A stretch of DNA of 64,000 nucleotides from Scatomorpha stercorigallinarum (GCA_944387865.1 CALXGN010000010.1:1-64000); one strand, 5' to 3'; counted from the first letter of the stretch, positions 7,026 through 15,864 are shown. Made by a program: numbers and translations. Notes: a model not told the origin generated them from the letters alone.

Positions 7026-8750
7026 TTGCAATTCAATTTCGGAGGCTTCGGCCAGGACCCCAACGGCGGAGACTACGGCTTTCAGCCGCAGCGCGAGAAA
7101 AAGCCGCGCAAGCCGCGTAAAACGCTCTCCCGCGGCAAGAGCCTGCTCATCGCCCTTGCCGTCACGCTTGTTTTCGGCTTTTTGTATTTTTACTTCCGCC
7201 TGCCGGCCATCAACATCCACTCCGGCGACCTTTACGTGTTCATCATCCTGCTGTGCGCCGTTTTCGGCGCCTGCACGCTGCTGCTCAGCGGCGCGCAGGC
7301 CAGCGGGGCGCGCGAGTGGGTGACCACGGCGCGCAAGCGCGCGGCCGTGCCGTTCTATGTCGTCTGCCTCTGCCTGGCCGTGGCCGTCGTGGGCACGGTC
7401 ATCGGCTGGAAGGTGTTCCGCGCGCGGGACTACGCCGCCCTGCTGCCGATAGAGGACGGCGACTTCGCCAGCGAGGTGGCCGAGATCTCCTTCGACCAGA
7501 TCCCCATGCTCGATTCCGACTCCGCCAACGTCCTCGCCACGCGCCGCCTGGGCGAGCTGGCCGACCTTGTCAGCCAGTTCGAGGTAAACCCGGAGAGCTA
7601 TCAGATCAACTACCACGACCGCCCCGTGCGCGTCACTTACCTGAACTACGGCGACGTGTTCAAGTGGCTGAACAACCAGAAGGCCGGCATCCCCGCCTAT
7701 CTCGTCATCGACATGGTGACGCAGGAGGTGGAGGTGGCCCGCATCGACCAGGGCATCCGCTATTCGCCCAGCGAGTATTTCTTCCGCGACATCGACCGCT
7801 ACCTGCGCTTCAAGTACCCGACGAAGATCTTCTCGGACGTCAACTTTGAAGTCAACGAGGACGGCGAGCCCTACTGGGTGGCCACCGTGGTCACCAAACG
7901 CGTGGGCCTCTTCGGCGGCGAGGACGCCATCGGCGCCGTGCTGGTGAACGCCGTCACCGGCGAGAGCACGTATTACGACGTCTCCGAGGTGCCGCAGTGG
8001 GTGGACCGCGTGTTCACCGCCGGCCTCATCCTCGAGCAGTACAACTACTACGGCCTCTACCACGGCGGCTTCTGGAACAGCCTCTTCGGCCAGAGCGGCT
8101 GCACGGAGTCCACCGCCTATTACAACTATATCGCCCAGGACGACGACGTGTGGCTCTATACGGGCATCACCTCCGTCACCGGCGACCGCGGCAACATCGG
8201 CTTCATCCTCGTCAACCAGCGCACCAAGGAAGCGCGCTATTACCCCTGCGCCGGCGCGGAGGAGAGCAGCGCCATGGACAGCGCCATGGGCGCCGTGCAG
8301 CAGTACAGCTACCAGGCCACGGCCCCCCTGCTGCTGAACACCGGCGGCCAGCCCACGTACTTCATGGCCCTCAAGGACGCCAGCCAGCTCGTCAAGATGT
8401 ACGCCATGGTCAACGTCCAGCAGTACAACATCGTCGCCATCGGCAACAGCGTGGACGAGTGCGTGGAGAACTATGAGGAGCTGCTGCTGCAAAACGACAT
8501 CCATGTGAGCACGCTCCCCGGCTCCGAGGGCAGCGAGACGCTCAGCGCGCGCGTGGAGGCCGTCCGCAGTGCGGTCATCGACGGCAATACGCTCTTCTAC
8601 CTCTCCTTCGAGGGCGAGGAGGGCTGGTACACGATCAGCGCCGCCGACTGCCCGGAGGCCGCCGTGCTCAGCCCCGGCGACCGCGTCACCGTCACCTTCA
8701 CCCCCGGCGAAGAGGTGCTGACGCCCCTGGCCACGCTCGAACTGGAATAA
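7026..8750 (+). CDS. three-helix membrane protein with large extracytoplasmic domain, unknown
   Basis: A 574-residue protein. Residues 1-35 are polar and basic (QREKKPRKPRK); three hydrophobic helices follow at ~38-57, ~69-91 and ~105-130; residues ~135-574 are a soluble domain, presumably outside the cell, rich in Tyr and Asp with repeated short beta-like motifs (TYLNYGDVFKWLNNQKAGIPAYLV; GFILVNQRTKEARYY). I do not recognise a family. The start is a TTG at 7026, chosen because AGGAGGAACGAC sits at ideal distance and no ATG is near. It lies in a probable operon with the TetR gene and ends at a clear terminator. Confidence 0.75.
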   Translation: MQFNFGGFGQDPNGGDYGFQPQREKKPRKPRKTLSRGKSLLIALAVTLVFGFLYFYFRLPAINIHSGDLYVFIILLCAVFGACTLLLSGAQASGAREWVTTARKRAAVPFYVVCLCLAVAVVGTVIGWKVFRARDYAALLPIEDGDFASEVAEISFDQIPMLDSDSANVLATRRLGELADLVSQFEVNPESYQINYHDRPVRVTYLNYGDVFKWLNNQKAGIPAYLVIDMVTQEVEVARIDQGIRYSPSEYFFRDIDRYLRFKYPTKIFSDVNFEVNEDGEPYWVATVVTKRVGLFGGEDAIGAVLVNAVTGESTYYDVSEVPQWVDRVFTAGLILEQYNYYGLYHGGFWNSLFGQSGCTESTAYYNYIAQDDDVWLYTGITSVTGDRGNIGFILVNQRTKEARYYPCAGAEESSAMDSAMGAVQQYSYQATAPLLLNTGGQPTYFMALKDASQLVKMYAMVNVQQYNIVAIGNSVDECVENYEELLLQNDIHVSTLPGSEGSETLSARVEAVRSAVIDGNTLFYLSFEGEEGWYTISAADCPEAAVLSPGDRVTVTFTPGEEVLTPLATLELE

Positions 8751-8759
8751 ACACGGCCG

Positions 8760-8791
8760 GAAAAGCCGCGGGTGCGCCCCGCGGCTTTTCT
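8760..8791 (+). terminator. intrinsic terminator
   Basis: AAAAGCCGCGGG-TGCG-CCCCGCGGCTTTT hairpin directly after the membrane protein stop at 8750. Confidence 0.8.
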
Positions 8792-8805
8792 TTCAATAAT
8801 TATTG

Positions 8806-8834
8806 TTGCCGAGTCGATAATGTCGGTGTATTAT
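8806..8834 (+). promoter_or_regulatory. promoter of the AI-2E-family gene
   Basis: TTGCCG (8806-8811), 17 nt, TATTAT (8829-8834), about 40 nt before the TTG start at 8873. Confidence 0.5.
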
Positions 8835-8872
8835 GGTAATGATATATCAACGGGTAAAAGGGGGCTGGCGGC

Positions 8873-10018
8873 TTGAAACTCGACCGGCGCACGGTGCGCA
8901 CGATACTGCTCATCATCACCTTCGCCGTGGCGCTCTTCACGGCCGCGCAGAACCTGGGCGCCATCTACGGCGCGGTGCGGACGGTCTGGGGCGTGTTCAG
9001 CGTGGTCATCACGGGCCTGGCCCTGGCCTTCGTGCTCAACGTGCCGATGAAGCTCTTTGAAGAGCGCCTGCTCTACGGCATGTCGGAGGACCGCCGCGCG
9101 CCGGTGCGGCGGCTGCGCCGGCCGCTCTCCATCGTCGGCGCGCTGGTGGTCACGCTGGGCGTGGTGGTCATCCTCTTCGCCGTTCTGCTCCCGCGGCTGA
9201 TCGACACGGTGGTGGTCGTGGCAGAGAGCCTGCCGGCCTATGTGGAGAAGTTCATCGGCTGGGTGGAGCATGTGCTCGAGCGCTTCAACCTCGAATCCGG
9301 CGAGCTGCTGGATCTCAGCATCAACTGGTCGCAGGCCACGAAGCAGTTCATCGACAGCCTCACGTCCAGCATGGGCGACATCATCGGCACCGCCACCAAC
9401 GTCGGCACCTCCGTGGCCGGCGCGCTGGTGGACGGGCTGTTCAGCCTGGTCATCGCCCTCTACGTGCTCGCGGAAAAGGAGCAGATCTGCGCCTTCGCCC
9501 GCCGCGTGGCGACGAATTTCCTCCCCCAGCGGGCGGCCGGCGGCCTCGTCACCATCGCCAACATGGCCTCCGAGACCTTCACCAACTTCATCGCCGGCCA
9601 GCTGATGGACTCGCTCATCCTCGGCGTGCTCTGCTATATCGGCATGCGCATCTTCCAGTTCCCGCACGCGGAGGTGATCTCCATCGTCATCGGCGTAACC
9701 TCGCTGGTGCCGCTCGTGGGCTCCTTCATCGGCGAGATCATCGGCGCCTTCCTCATCCTCATCACCAGCCCGCTGAAGGCGCTGCTGTTCATGGTGTTCA
9801 TCCTCTGCCTGCAGCAGGTGGAGGGCAGCTTCATCTACCCCAAGGTCGTGGGCAAGTCCGTGGGCCTGCCGGGCGTGGCGGTGTTCAGCGCCGTGCTGGT
9901 GGGCGGGAACATCGCCGGCGTCACCGGCGCGCTGCTCGGCGCGCCCATCTGCGCCATGCTCTACGCCATATTGCAGCAGGCCCTCGCCGCGCGGGAAGCC
10001 AAACGCAGAGGGATGTAA
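8873..10018 (+). CDS. AI-2E/PerM-family membrane permease
   Basis: A 381-residue polytopic membrane protein of the PerM/AI-2E transporter superfamily (UPF0118). Paired N-terminal helices (TILLIITFAVALFTAAQNL; VFSVVITGLALAFVLNV) are followed by a long amphipathic stretch, and the C-terminal half has the family core PHAEVISIVIGVTSLVPLVGSFIGEIIGAFLIL and QQVEGSFIYPKVVGKSVGLPGVAVF. Members move autoinducer-2, sodium/proton or other small solutes; the substrate cannot be assigned. The start is TTG behind AAAGGGGGC; no in-frame ATG precedes the first helix. It is monocistronic. Confidence 0.85.
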   Translation: MKLDRRTVRTILLIITFAVALFTAAQNLGAIYGAVRTVWGVFSVVITGLALAFVLNVPMKLFEERLLYGMSEDRRAPVRRLRRPLSIVGALVVTLGVVVILFAVLLPRLIDTVVVVAESLPAYVEKFIGWVEHVLERFNLESGELLDLSINWSQATKQFIDSLTSSMGDIIGTATNVGTSVAGALVDGLFSLVIALYVLAEKEQICAFARRVATNFLPQRAAGGLVTIANMASETFTNFIAGQLMDSLILGVLCYIGMRIFQFPHAEVISIVIGVTSLVPLVGSFIGEIIGAFLILITSPLKALLFMVFILCLQQVEGSFIYPKVVGKSVGLPGVAVFSAVLVGGNIAGVTGALLGAPICAMLYAILQQALAAREAKRRGM

Positions 10019-10048
10019 GACGCAGGGGCGGGCCCCTGCAAACCTATT

Positions 10049-10110
10049 CTGAGAGATTTCTTTTGACTGCGCCAAAAGAAACCCCTCAGACTCCAAAGAG
10101 AAAACCGGCG
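10049..10110 (+). repeat. dispersed repeat family A (copy 2)
   Basis: Nearly identical to bases 2490-2550: CTGAGAGATTTCTTTTG, then GCGCCAAAAGAAACCCC and TCAGACTCCAAAG, an imperfect palindrome. Between it and 10254 are short GCGCAGCCTGG-type units and no gene. Confidence 0.75.
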
Positions 10111-10254
10111 GCCAACGGCCGCAGGTATTTGCGCTGTGCGCCTCACTGTCGGAAGCCTTTCAGTAGAACGGGCCGCAGGCAGATGCCTCCAGGCGCAGCC
10201 TGGCGGCCGCGGAAGGCTTCGCTTCGCTCGCGCCGCTGGGTTGTAGGATCCCCA

Positions 10255-10406
10255 AGCCTCCCCTACATTGTAGGGGAGGTGGCCGCACTTTAGTGCGGCC
10301 GGAGGGGTGCCGAAGGTCTGCGGTTCTTTGGTAAGATGAGCAAACCTCCAACACCCCTCCGTCGCCTGCTGCGCAGGCGCCACCTCCCCTGCACGGCAGG
10401 GGAGGC
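10255..10406. repeat. palindromic dispersed repeat, family C (copy 2)
   Basis: Same two-half layout as 6029-6179, in opposite relative order. The inner hairpin of one half is GGCCGCAC-TTTA-GTGCGGCC here and GGCGCCTG-CGTAG-CAGGCGCC in copy 1, so the stem sequence changes but pairing is kept. Confidence 0.8.
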
Positions 10407-10424
10407 TTTTACGTCGCGTAGAAC

Positions 10425-10455
10425 AAAACCCGCGGGGCGCTGCCCCGCGGGTTTT
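10425..10455. terminator. bidirectional hairpin terminator
   Basis: AAAACCCGCGGGGC-GCT-GCCCCGCGGGTTTT lies between the convergent AI-2E-family gene (plus) and megL (minus) and can end both. Bases 10470-10520 are a GGCGCGCAGCGCA ... CAGGCGCAGCCTGG short repeat that abuts the megL stop. Confidence 0.8.
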
Positions 10456-10523
10456 CTGTTATGAGTTTCTGCTTGCCTGCCGTAGACCGGCGCGCAGCGC
10501 ATCTGCCTCCAGGCGCAGCCTGG

Positions 10524-11720
10524 TCAGATCTGCGCGAAGGCCTGTTCCAGGTCGGCGATGATGTCCTCGATGTTCTCCAGGCCCACGGACATGCGCACCA
10601 GGCCCTCGGAGATGCCGGCTTCGATGAGCTCCTCGGCGGTGTAGGTGGAGTGGGTCATGCTGGCGGGGTGCTCGAGCAGGGTCTCCGCGTCGCCGAGGGA
10701 GACGGCGGTGGTGCAGAGCTTGCAGGAGTCGAGCAGCTTGGCGCCGGCGGCGCGGCCGCCCTTGATCTCGAAGGAGAGCATGCCGCCGAAGCCGTTGCGC
10801 ATCTGCTTCTTGGCCAGCTCGTGGCCGGGGAAGTTCTCCAGGCCGGGGTAGTTGACCTTCTCGACCTTGGGGTTCTTGTCCAGCCACTCGGCCACGGCCT
10901 GGGCGTTGGCGTTGTGGCGGATCATGCGCACCTCAAGGGTCTTGAGGCCGCGGAGCACCAGATAGGCCTCGAAGGGGCCCATGACCGCGCCGGTCATGTC
11001 CTTCAGGCCGAACATGCGCACCTGGCCGATGAAGTCCTTCTTGCCGACGACGATGCCGCCGATGACGTCGCCGTGGCCGTTGAGGTACTTGGTCACGGAG
11101 TGCACCACCACGTCGCAGCCCAGGTCCAGCGGCCGCTGGTTGTAGGGGGAAGCGAAGGTGTTGTCGCAGACGACGGCCACCGGGTGGTCCTGCGCGTGGG
11201 CCAGCTCGCTGATGGCGGCCACGTCCTCCACCTTCAGCGTGGGGTTGGCGGGCGTCTCGATGTAGATGACGCGGGTATTGGGGCGCATGGCGGCGCGCAG
11301 CTCCTCGATGTTGGAGGTGTCGACAAAGGAGACCTCCACGCCGTAGCGCGTCATGCCGTGCTCCAGATAGGCGAAGGTGCAGCCGTAGAGGATGGAGTCG
11401 GCGATCACATGGTCGCCCGCCTTGCACAGCGTCCACATCGTGCTGGCGATGGCGCCGATGCCGGAGGCCGTAGCCACGGCGTCCTCGCCGTGCTCCAGCG
11501 CGGCCACCTTGCGCTCCAGCGTGGAGGTGGTGGGGTTGCCGAGACGGGTGTAGATATAGCCCTGCTCCTGCCCGGCGAAACGGCGCCCGCCCTGATCACA
11601 GGAGTCGAAAACGAAGGTAGAAGTCTGATAGATGGGGGTCGCAAGGACGCCGAAGGGATTTTTTTCGTTGCCCGCGTGGACAGCCTGGGTGGAGAAACCG
11701 GAATTCTGGATGTCTTTCAT
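10524..11720 (-). CDS. megL: methionine gamma-lyase (PLP-dependent)
   Basis: A 398-residue Cys/Met-metabolism PLP enzyme. The Schiff-base lysine is K211 in HSVTKYLNGHGD; D186 (VVCDNTFASPY) pairs with the PLP ring. C114 in LYGCTFAY is the cysteine that distinguishes methionine gamma-lyases from cystathionine gamma-synthases, which have another residue there. Expected reaction: methionine to methanethiol, ammonia and 2-oxobutyrate. It is divergent from ridA, which removes the enamine/imine intermediates such lyases release. ATG preceded by CAGGAGG. A cystathionine lyase role is the main alternative. Confidence 0.85.
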   Translation of the reverse strand: MKDIQNSGFSTQAVHAGNEKNPFGVLATPIYQTSTFVFDSCDQGGRRFAGQEQGYIYTRLGNPTTSTLERKVAALEHGEDAVATASGIGAIASTMWTLCKAGDHVIADSILYGCTFAYLEHGMTRYGVEVSFVDTSNIEELRAAMRPNTRVIYIETPANPTLKVEDVAAISELAHAQDHPVAVVCDNTFASPYNQRPLDLGCDVVVHSVTKYLNGHGDVIGGIVVGKKDFIGQVRMFGLKDMTGAVMGPFEAYLVLRGLKTLEVRMIRHNANAQAVAEWLDKNPKVEKVNYPGLENFPGHELAKKQMRNGFGGMLSFEIKGGRAAGAKLLDSCKLCTTAVSLGDAETLLEHPASMTHSTYTAEELIEAGISEGLVRMSVGLENIEDIIADLEQAFAQI

Positions 11721-11854
11721 GCAAATTTACCTCCTGCACGTTATTAGCCGGTCACTGTTTATATTTTATCACCAAAATTTCAATTTGTGAATTCCCATTT
11801 TGCATGAATTATGCTAAAATAATTTTACACATTCCATAAAGGAGGACACCCGAC

Positions 11855-12226
11855 ATGAAAGTCATCCACACCGACCTTGCCCCCGCCGCCATCGGCCCCT
11901 ATTCCCAGGCCATCGTCTCCGGCGGCTTTGTTTTCACCGCCGGCCAGGGCGGCATCGACCCCGCCACCGGCGACCTCGTCAGCGACAGCGTGGTGGAGCA
12001 GGCCGAACAGGTCATGCGCAACCTGGCCGCCGTGCTGGAAGCCGCCGGCAGCTCCTTTGAGAAGGCCGTCAAGACCACCTGCTTCCTCGCCGACATGGGC
12101 GACTTCGGCGCGTTCAACGAAGTCTACGGCCGCTACTTCACCGGCAAGCCCGCCCGCAGCTGCGTCGCCGTCAAGACCCTGCCGAAGAACATGCTCTGCG
12201 AGGTCGAAGTCATCGCCGAGGCGTAA
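11855..12226 (+). CDS. ridA: RidA-family enamine/imine deaminase
   Basis: A 123-residue Rid protein. GPYSQA (Y16), the conserved R101 (PARSCVAVKTLP) that binds the substrate carboxylate, and E116 (CEVEVIA) are all present, as in active RidA proteins. It hydrolyses 2-aminoacrylate and 2-aminocrotonate to pyruvate and 2-oxobutyrate. 2-Aminocrotonate is the intermediate expected from the divergent methionine gamma-lyase 134 bp away. AAAGGAGG precedes the ATG. The shared intergenic region is AT-rich, with TTGTGA (11785) and TATGCT (11810) as a possible, weakly spaced promoter. Confidence 0.92.
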   Translation: MKVIHTDLAPAAIGPYSQAIVSGGFVFTAGQGGIDPATGDLVSDSVVEQAEQVMRNLAAVLEAAGSSFEKAVKTTCFLADMGDFGAFNEVYGRYFTGKPARSCVAVKTLPKNMLCEVEVIAEA

Positions 12227-12239
12227 AATAAGCAGGGGC

Positions 12240-12345
12240 GAAAGCCCCTGCAAGACCCACGTGCCACCCCATTTCTTTGGTCTTGCCCAAAGAAACGGGT
12301 GTGGCGCCCCAAAGAAAAACGCTTTGGTGCGCATCGGAGGCGCGA
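12240..12345 (-). repeat. dispersed repeat family B (copy 2)
   Basis: Reverse-complement match to 2818-2912, with the words CCACCCCATTTCTTTGGTC, GCCCAAAGAAACGGG and GGCGCCCCAAAGAAAAACG. It begins 14 nt after the ridA stop. Bases 12346-12559 are GC-rich sequence with no convincing gene. Confidence 0.75.
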
Positions 12346-12559
12346 ACTGTCTTTTACGGCTTTCAGCGAGTCGTAAGCGGACGGCTTCGCTCGCGCCGCT
12401 GAGTTTGCAGTAAGCCCCGGAATCGCCAGTTGCGCCGAAGGCCGCGCTTCCGCGACCACCAAACTCCCCGACGCCGTCCCGCAGAGCGGGCCGGTAAGTC
12501 TCTAAGGGGAAAAAGCTGTCGCGCGCCATACGTCCCAAAGTATAGCGCGGCGAGTCCGC

Positions 12560-12988
12560 AGGACAAGCCGCCCCAGGGGGCAAGGGGGCGGAGCCCCCAA
12601 TAACGCCGCGACAAGCACCCCGCCCCAAACCACGCAAACCACCCCTCGTGGGCGGGCTCCGCCCGCCCCGCCCATCTCGCACGCCCGCGCCCCCAAGCGC
12701 GGGCGGCGTATCCAGTCCCATTTTGCCCCGCAAAATGGGACACATTAGAAAAACCCCGTCAAGTCAGCGGCAGAAACCTCCCAAGTATAGGAATGGCCGC
12801 CCGCATAGGGCGGCCAAAATCGCCCCGGGGCTTTGCCTCGGGGCGATACCTTATCTTGCGCCCCGTGGGCGCAACCGCGCCGCCGTGCGGCGCGTAAAAT
12901 GTATGGCTCTTTGGGGCAAAAGCCCCAAAGAGCCATACATTTTTTATGGAGGGGAGCCTACGAGGGGGACCCCCGGTCCCCCTCGTAC
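12560..12988. repeat. multi-hairpin dispersed element, family E (copy 1)
   Basis: A ~430-bp element repeated at 46196-46612. From about 12724 it is a string of seven hairpins: A GTCCCATTTTGC stem; B GGCCGCCC-GCATA-GGGCGGCC; C CGCCCCG stem around GGGCTTTGCCT; D TTGCGCCC-CGT-GGGCGCAA; E CGCGCCGC stem; F a long stem starting ATGTATGGCTCTTTGGGGC with a T-run; G TACGAGGGGGACC stem. Stems C and D differ from copy 2 by paired changes that keep base pairing. Hairpin G ends 5 bp from the asnS stop, and F/G may terminate asnS. Confidence 0.85.
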
Positions 12989-12992
12989 TCCC

Positions 12993-14387
12993 TCAAAAGT
13001 CCGCCGACCCCAGCGTCCGCGGATGCGGCAGCACGTCGCGGATGTTGCTCACGCCCGTGAGGTACATGATGAGCCGCTCGAAGCCGAGGCCGTAGCCGGC
13101 GTGGCGGCAGCTGCCGTAGCGCCTCAGGTCGAGGTACCACCAGTAGTCGCTCTGCTTCAGCCCCAGCTCGTCCATGCGCGCGGTGAGGACGTCGAGCCGC
13201 TCCTCGCGCTGGCTGCCGCCGATAAGCTCGCCGATGGCGGGCACCAGGCAGTCGGCGGCGGCGACGGTGCGCTCGTCGTCGTTCATGCGCATATAGAAGG
13301 CCTTGATCTCCTTCGGGTAGTCCGTGACGAAGATGGGCTTTTTGAACACCTGCTCGGTGAGGTAGCGCTCGTGCTCGGTCTGCAGGTCGCAGCCCCAGTA
13401 GGCCTTGAAGTCGAACTTGTCGTTGTTCTTTTCCAGTATCTGCACGGCCTCCGTATAGCTGACGCGCCCGAAGTCGCTGCCCGCCACGTGGCGCAGCCGC
13501 TCCAGCAGGCCCTTATCGACAAAGCTGTTGAAAAACTCCATCTCCTGCGGGCAGCGCTCCAGCACGCGGCCTATGACGTACTTGATCATCGCCTCGGCGT
13601 TGTCCATATAGTCGGTGAGGTCGGCAAAGGCCATCTCCGGCTCGATCATCCAGAACTCGGCGGCGTGGCGCTGGGTGTTGGACTTCTCCGCGCGGAAGGT
13701 GGGGCCGAAGGTGTACACGTCGCCGAAGGCCATGGCGAAGTTCTCCGCGTTCAGCTGGCCGGAGACGGTGAGGTTGGCGCGCTTGCCGAAGAAGTCCTGG
13801 CTGTAATCGACGGCGCCGTCCTCCGTCCGCGGCACGTCGTTGAGGTCGAGCGTGGTCACCTCGAACATCTCGCCCGCGCCCTCGCAGTCGCTGGCGGTGA
13901 TTATGGGCGTGTGGACATAGACGAAGCCCTGCGACTGGAAGAACTCGTGTATGGCCGCGGCCGCCACGCTGCGGACGCGGAAAACGGCGGAGAAGAGGTT
14001 GGTGCGCGGCCGCAGGTGCTGGATGGTGCGCAAAAATTCCACGCTGTGGCGCTTTTTCTGCAGCGGGTAGTCGGGCGTGGACGCGCCCTCCACCTCCACG
14101 GCGTGCGCTTTGAGCTCAAAGGGCTGCTTGGCCTCCGGCGTCAGCACCAGCTCGCCGCGGACGATCAGCGCCGCGCCCACGTTCTGGCGGGCGATCTCGT
14201 CGTAGTTTTCCAGCGCCGCGCGTTCGAGCACCACCTGCAGGCTCTTGTGGCAGGAGCCGTCGTTGAGCTCGACAAAGCCGAAGTTCTTCATGTCCCTGAT
14301 CGTGCGCGCCCAGCCGCAGACCGTGAGCTCCGCGCCGGCGAAGCTCTGCGCGTCGGCAAAGATGCCGGATATCCTCTGCCTCTTCAT
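12993..14387 (-). CDS. asnS: asparaginyl-tRNA synthetase
   Basis: A 464-residue class IIb aminoacyl-tRNA synthetase. An N-terminal OB-fold anticodon-binding domain (ELTVCGWARTIRDMKNFGFVELNDGS, residues ~18-45) precedes the catalytic core: motif 2 TFRAEKSNTQRHAAEFWMIEPE and C-terminal motif 3 GLGFERLIMYLTG. The core reads as AsnRS rather than AspRS because of the NTQRHAAEFWM motif. The start is placed at 14387 (MKRQRISGIF) with AGGGGTG upstream; 18 more residues are open upstream but lack a ribosome site. The stop abuts the family E hairpin array. Confidence 0.93.
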   Translation of the reverse strand: MKRQRISGIFADAQSFAGAELTVCGWARTIRDMKNFGFVELNDGSCHKSLQVVLERAALENYDEIARQNVGAALIVRGELVLTPEAKQPFELKAHAVEVEGASTPDYPLQKKRHSVEFLRTIQHLRPRTNLFSAVFRVRSVAAAAIHEFFQSQGFVYVHTPIITASDCEGAGEMFEVTTLDLNDVPRTEDGAVDYSQDFFGKRANLTVSGQLNAENFAMAFGDVYTFGPTFRAEKSNTQRHAAEFWMIEPEMAFADLTDYMDNAEAMIKYVIGRVLERCPQEMEFFNSFVDKGLLERLRHVAGSDFGRVSYTEAVQILEKNNDKFDFKAYWGCDLQTEHERYLTEQVFKKPIFVTDYPKEIKAFYMRMNDDERTVAAADCLVPAIGELIGGSQREERLDVLTARMDELGLKQSDYWWYLDLRRYGSCRHAGYGLGFERLIMYLTGVSNIRDVLPHPRTLGSADF

Positions 14388-14500
14388 CAAAAGCACCCCT
14401 TGTTCGCGGCGCGCGCAAAATGCGCTCCTCAGTGTTGCCACGGCCGCCGCGATGTTGTATTATTAATTGAAGCCCGCCTCTGCGGGCGGATACAGGGACT

Positions 14501-14529
14501 ATTATACTCAGTCTCCCGCGCTTTTTCAA
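14501..14529 (-). promoter_or_regulatory. asnS promoter
   Basis: Minus strand TTGAAA (14524-14529), 17 nt, TATAAT (14501-14506). No T-box is seen between it and asnS. A palindrome ATCGCGC-GCT-GCGCGAT lies at 14547-14563 in the region shared with the divergent kinase gene. Confidence 0.8.
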
Positions 14530-14585
14530 TCCCGAACTTTACACTCATCGCGCGCTGCGCGATCACATACAGCGAGGTGCTCATC

Positions 14586-15485
14586 TTGGAAACGAAAAGC
14601 CTTCTTGTCATCGTCAACCCCGTGGCCGGCCGCGGCATGTACCGCCAGGGCCTGGGCGAAGCGCTGCACATCCTCTACTCCGCGGGCTATGTGCCCACGG
14701 TGAGGTTCACCACCCGCGCGGGCGAGGCCGTGGACCTGGCCGCGGAGGGCGGCGCGCAATACGACGCGCTCTGCTGCCTGGGCGGGGACGGCACCCTCTC
14801 GGACGTGGTGACGGGCCTGATGCGCGTGCCGGCCGGGCAGCGCCCGCCGCTGGGCTACTTCCCCCTGGGCACGGCCAACGACGTGGCCACCACGCTGCGC
14901 CTGCCGAAGAACGACCCCGCCGCCGCCGCCCGCCGCATGGTGGAGAGCGCGCCGCGCCCCTGGGACGTGGGCTACATGGGCTCGGGCCGCTATTTCACCT
15001 ATGTCGCCGCCTTCGGTGCCTTCACCGACGTCAGCTACGAGACCTCGCAGCAGTCCAAGCAGGCCCTGGGCCACCTTGCCTACCTGCTGGAGGGCGTCAA
15101 CCGCCTGGCCAAGCTGCCGCACTACCAGACGCGCGTGGAGCTGGACGGCCAGGCGCTGGAGGGCAACTTCATCTTCGGCGGCGTGACCAACTCCACCTCC
15201 GTGGCCGGGCTGGTGAAGCTGGACCAGAACCTGGTCTCGTTGGACGACGGCCTCTTCGAGGTCTCGCTGGTGCGCTTCCCGGAGAACCTGGCGGACATGA
15301 ACAAGCTGATGGCCGAGGTGGCCGCGCGCAAGTACGACGGCGAGATGTTCAGCATCCGCCGCTCGCAGAGCGTGCGCTTCATCTTCGCCGAGAGCGTGCC
15401 CTTCACCCGCGACGGCGAGCCCGGCGGCAGCTATGAGGACCTGTTGATAGAGAACCGCCGCGCCGCCCTCACCCTCCTCTGCTGA
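14586..15485 (+). CDS. diacylglycerol/lipid kinase family protein (YegS/DagK type)
   Basis: A 299-residue protein of the diacylglycerol kinase catalytic fold. VIVNPVAGRG near the N-terminus and the GGDGTLSDVVTGL nucleotide-binding loop (~residues 67-79) are the family hallmarks, with PLGTANDVATTL following. It likely phosphorylates a membrane lipid such as diacylglycerol, recycling it to phosphatidate. The frame is open far upstream through the repeats, but the start is set at TTG 14586 (LETKSLLVIVNP) because GCGAGGTGC precedes it and homologous proteins begin just there. Divergent from asnS. Confidence 0.87.
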   Translation: METKSLLVIVNPVAGRGMYRQGLGEALHILYSAGYVPTVRFTTRAGEAVDLAAEGGAQYDALCCLGGDGTLSDVVTGLMRVPAGQRPPLGYFPLGTANDVATTLRLPKNDPAAAARRMVESAPRPWDVGYMGSGRYFTYVAAFGAFTDVSYETSQQSKQALGHLAYLLEGVNRLAKLPHYQTRVELDGQALEGNFIFGGVTNSTSVAGLVKLDQNLVSLDDGLFEVSLVRFPENLADMNKLMAEVAARKYDGEMFSIRRSQSVRFIFAESVPFTRDGEPGGSYEDLLIENRRAALTLLC

Positions 15486-15549
15486 CCGGCCGGCGGCCGG
15501 ATGCAGTTGCCTGCGGCCCGGTCTACGGCGAGGTTTGCGGAAACCTATG

Positions 15550-15860
15550 CGCAGGAAAGCCGCTCAGCTGCCGCTTCGCGGCTTTCGCACTACGCAACGT
15601 TCGCTGCGCGCCTTTCTATCTAAAGTTTTGATCAAACTTTTTCAAAAGTTTGTGGGGTCGAGGGGCAAAGCCCCTCGGCGCTCGCCGCAGCGAGCGAAAT
15701 CCCCCTTCACACAAAGAGCGCAGGAAAGGGGTGCGGGGGAAACCCTCGCCGGGGGTTTCCCCCGGCGGCCAACGGCTGCGGGTGCTTGCCTGCGGCCCGG
15801 TCTACCGAAATGCTTCCATCAGCGGTGCGCGCAGCGCAAATGCCTCCAGGCGCAGCCTGG
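15550..15860. repeat. structured dispersed element, family D (copy 1)
   Basis: Shared with 22098-22340. In order: a GCCGCTTCGCGGC hairpin, the palindrome TTTTGATCAAA, a GAGGGGC-AAA-GCCCCTC hairpin, CGCTCGC-CGCA-GCGAGCG, then GGGGGAAACCC-TCGCC-GGGGGTTTCCCCC, ending in the GGCGCGCAGCGCAA ... CAGGCGCAGCCTGG unit. The third stem differs from copy 2 by compensatory pairs. No gene is supported in 15486-15920. Confidence 0.82.
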
Positions 15861-15864
15861 GGGC

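Noticed and set aside
12648..14585. Upstream extension of the lipid-kinase frame to a 945-residue protein
   Set aside because: The extension crosses the family E element and is antisense to asnS; the kinase has a natural TTG start with a ribosome site at 14586.
14388..14585. T-box in front of asnS
   Set aside because: The ~115-nt leader lacks the AGGGTGG motif; a plain promoter is sufficient.
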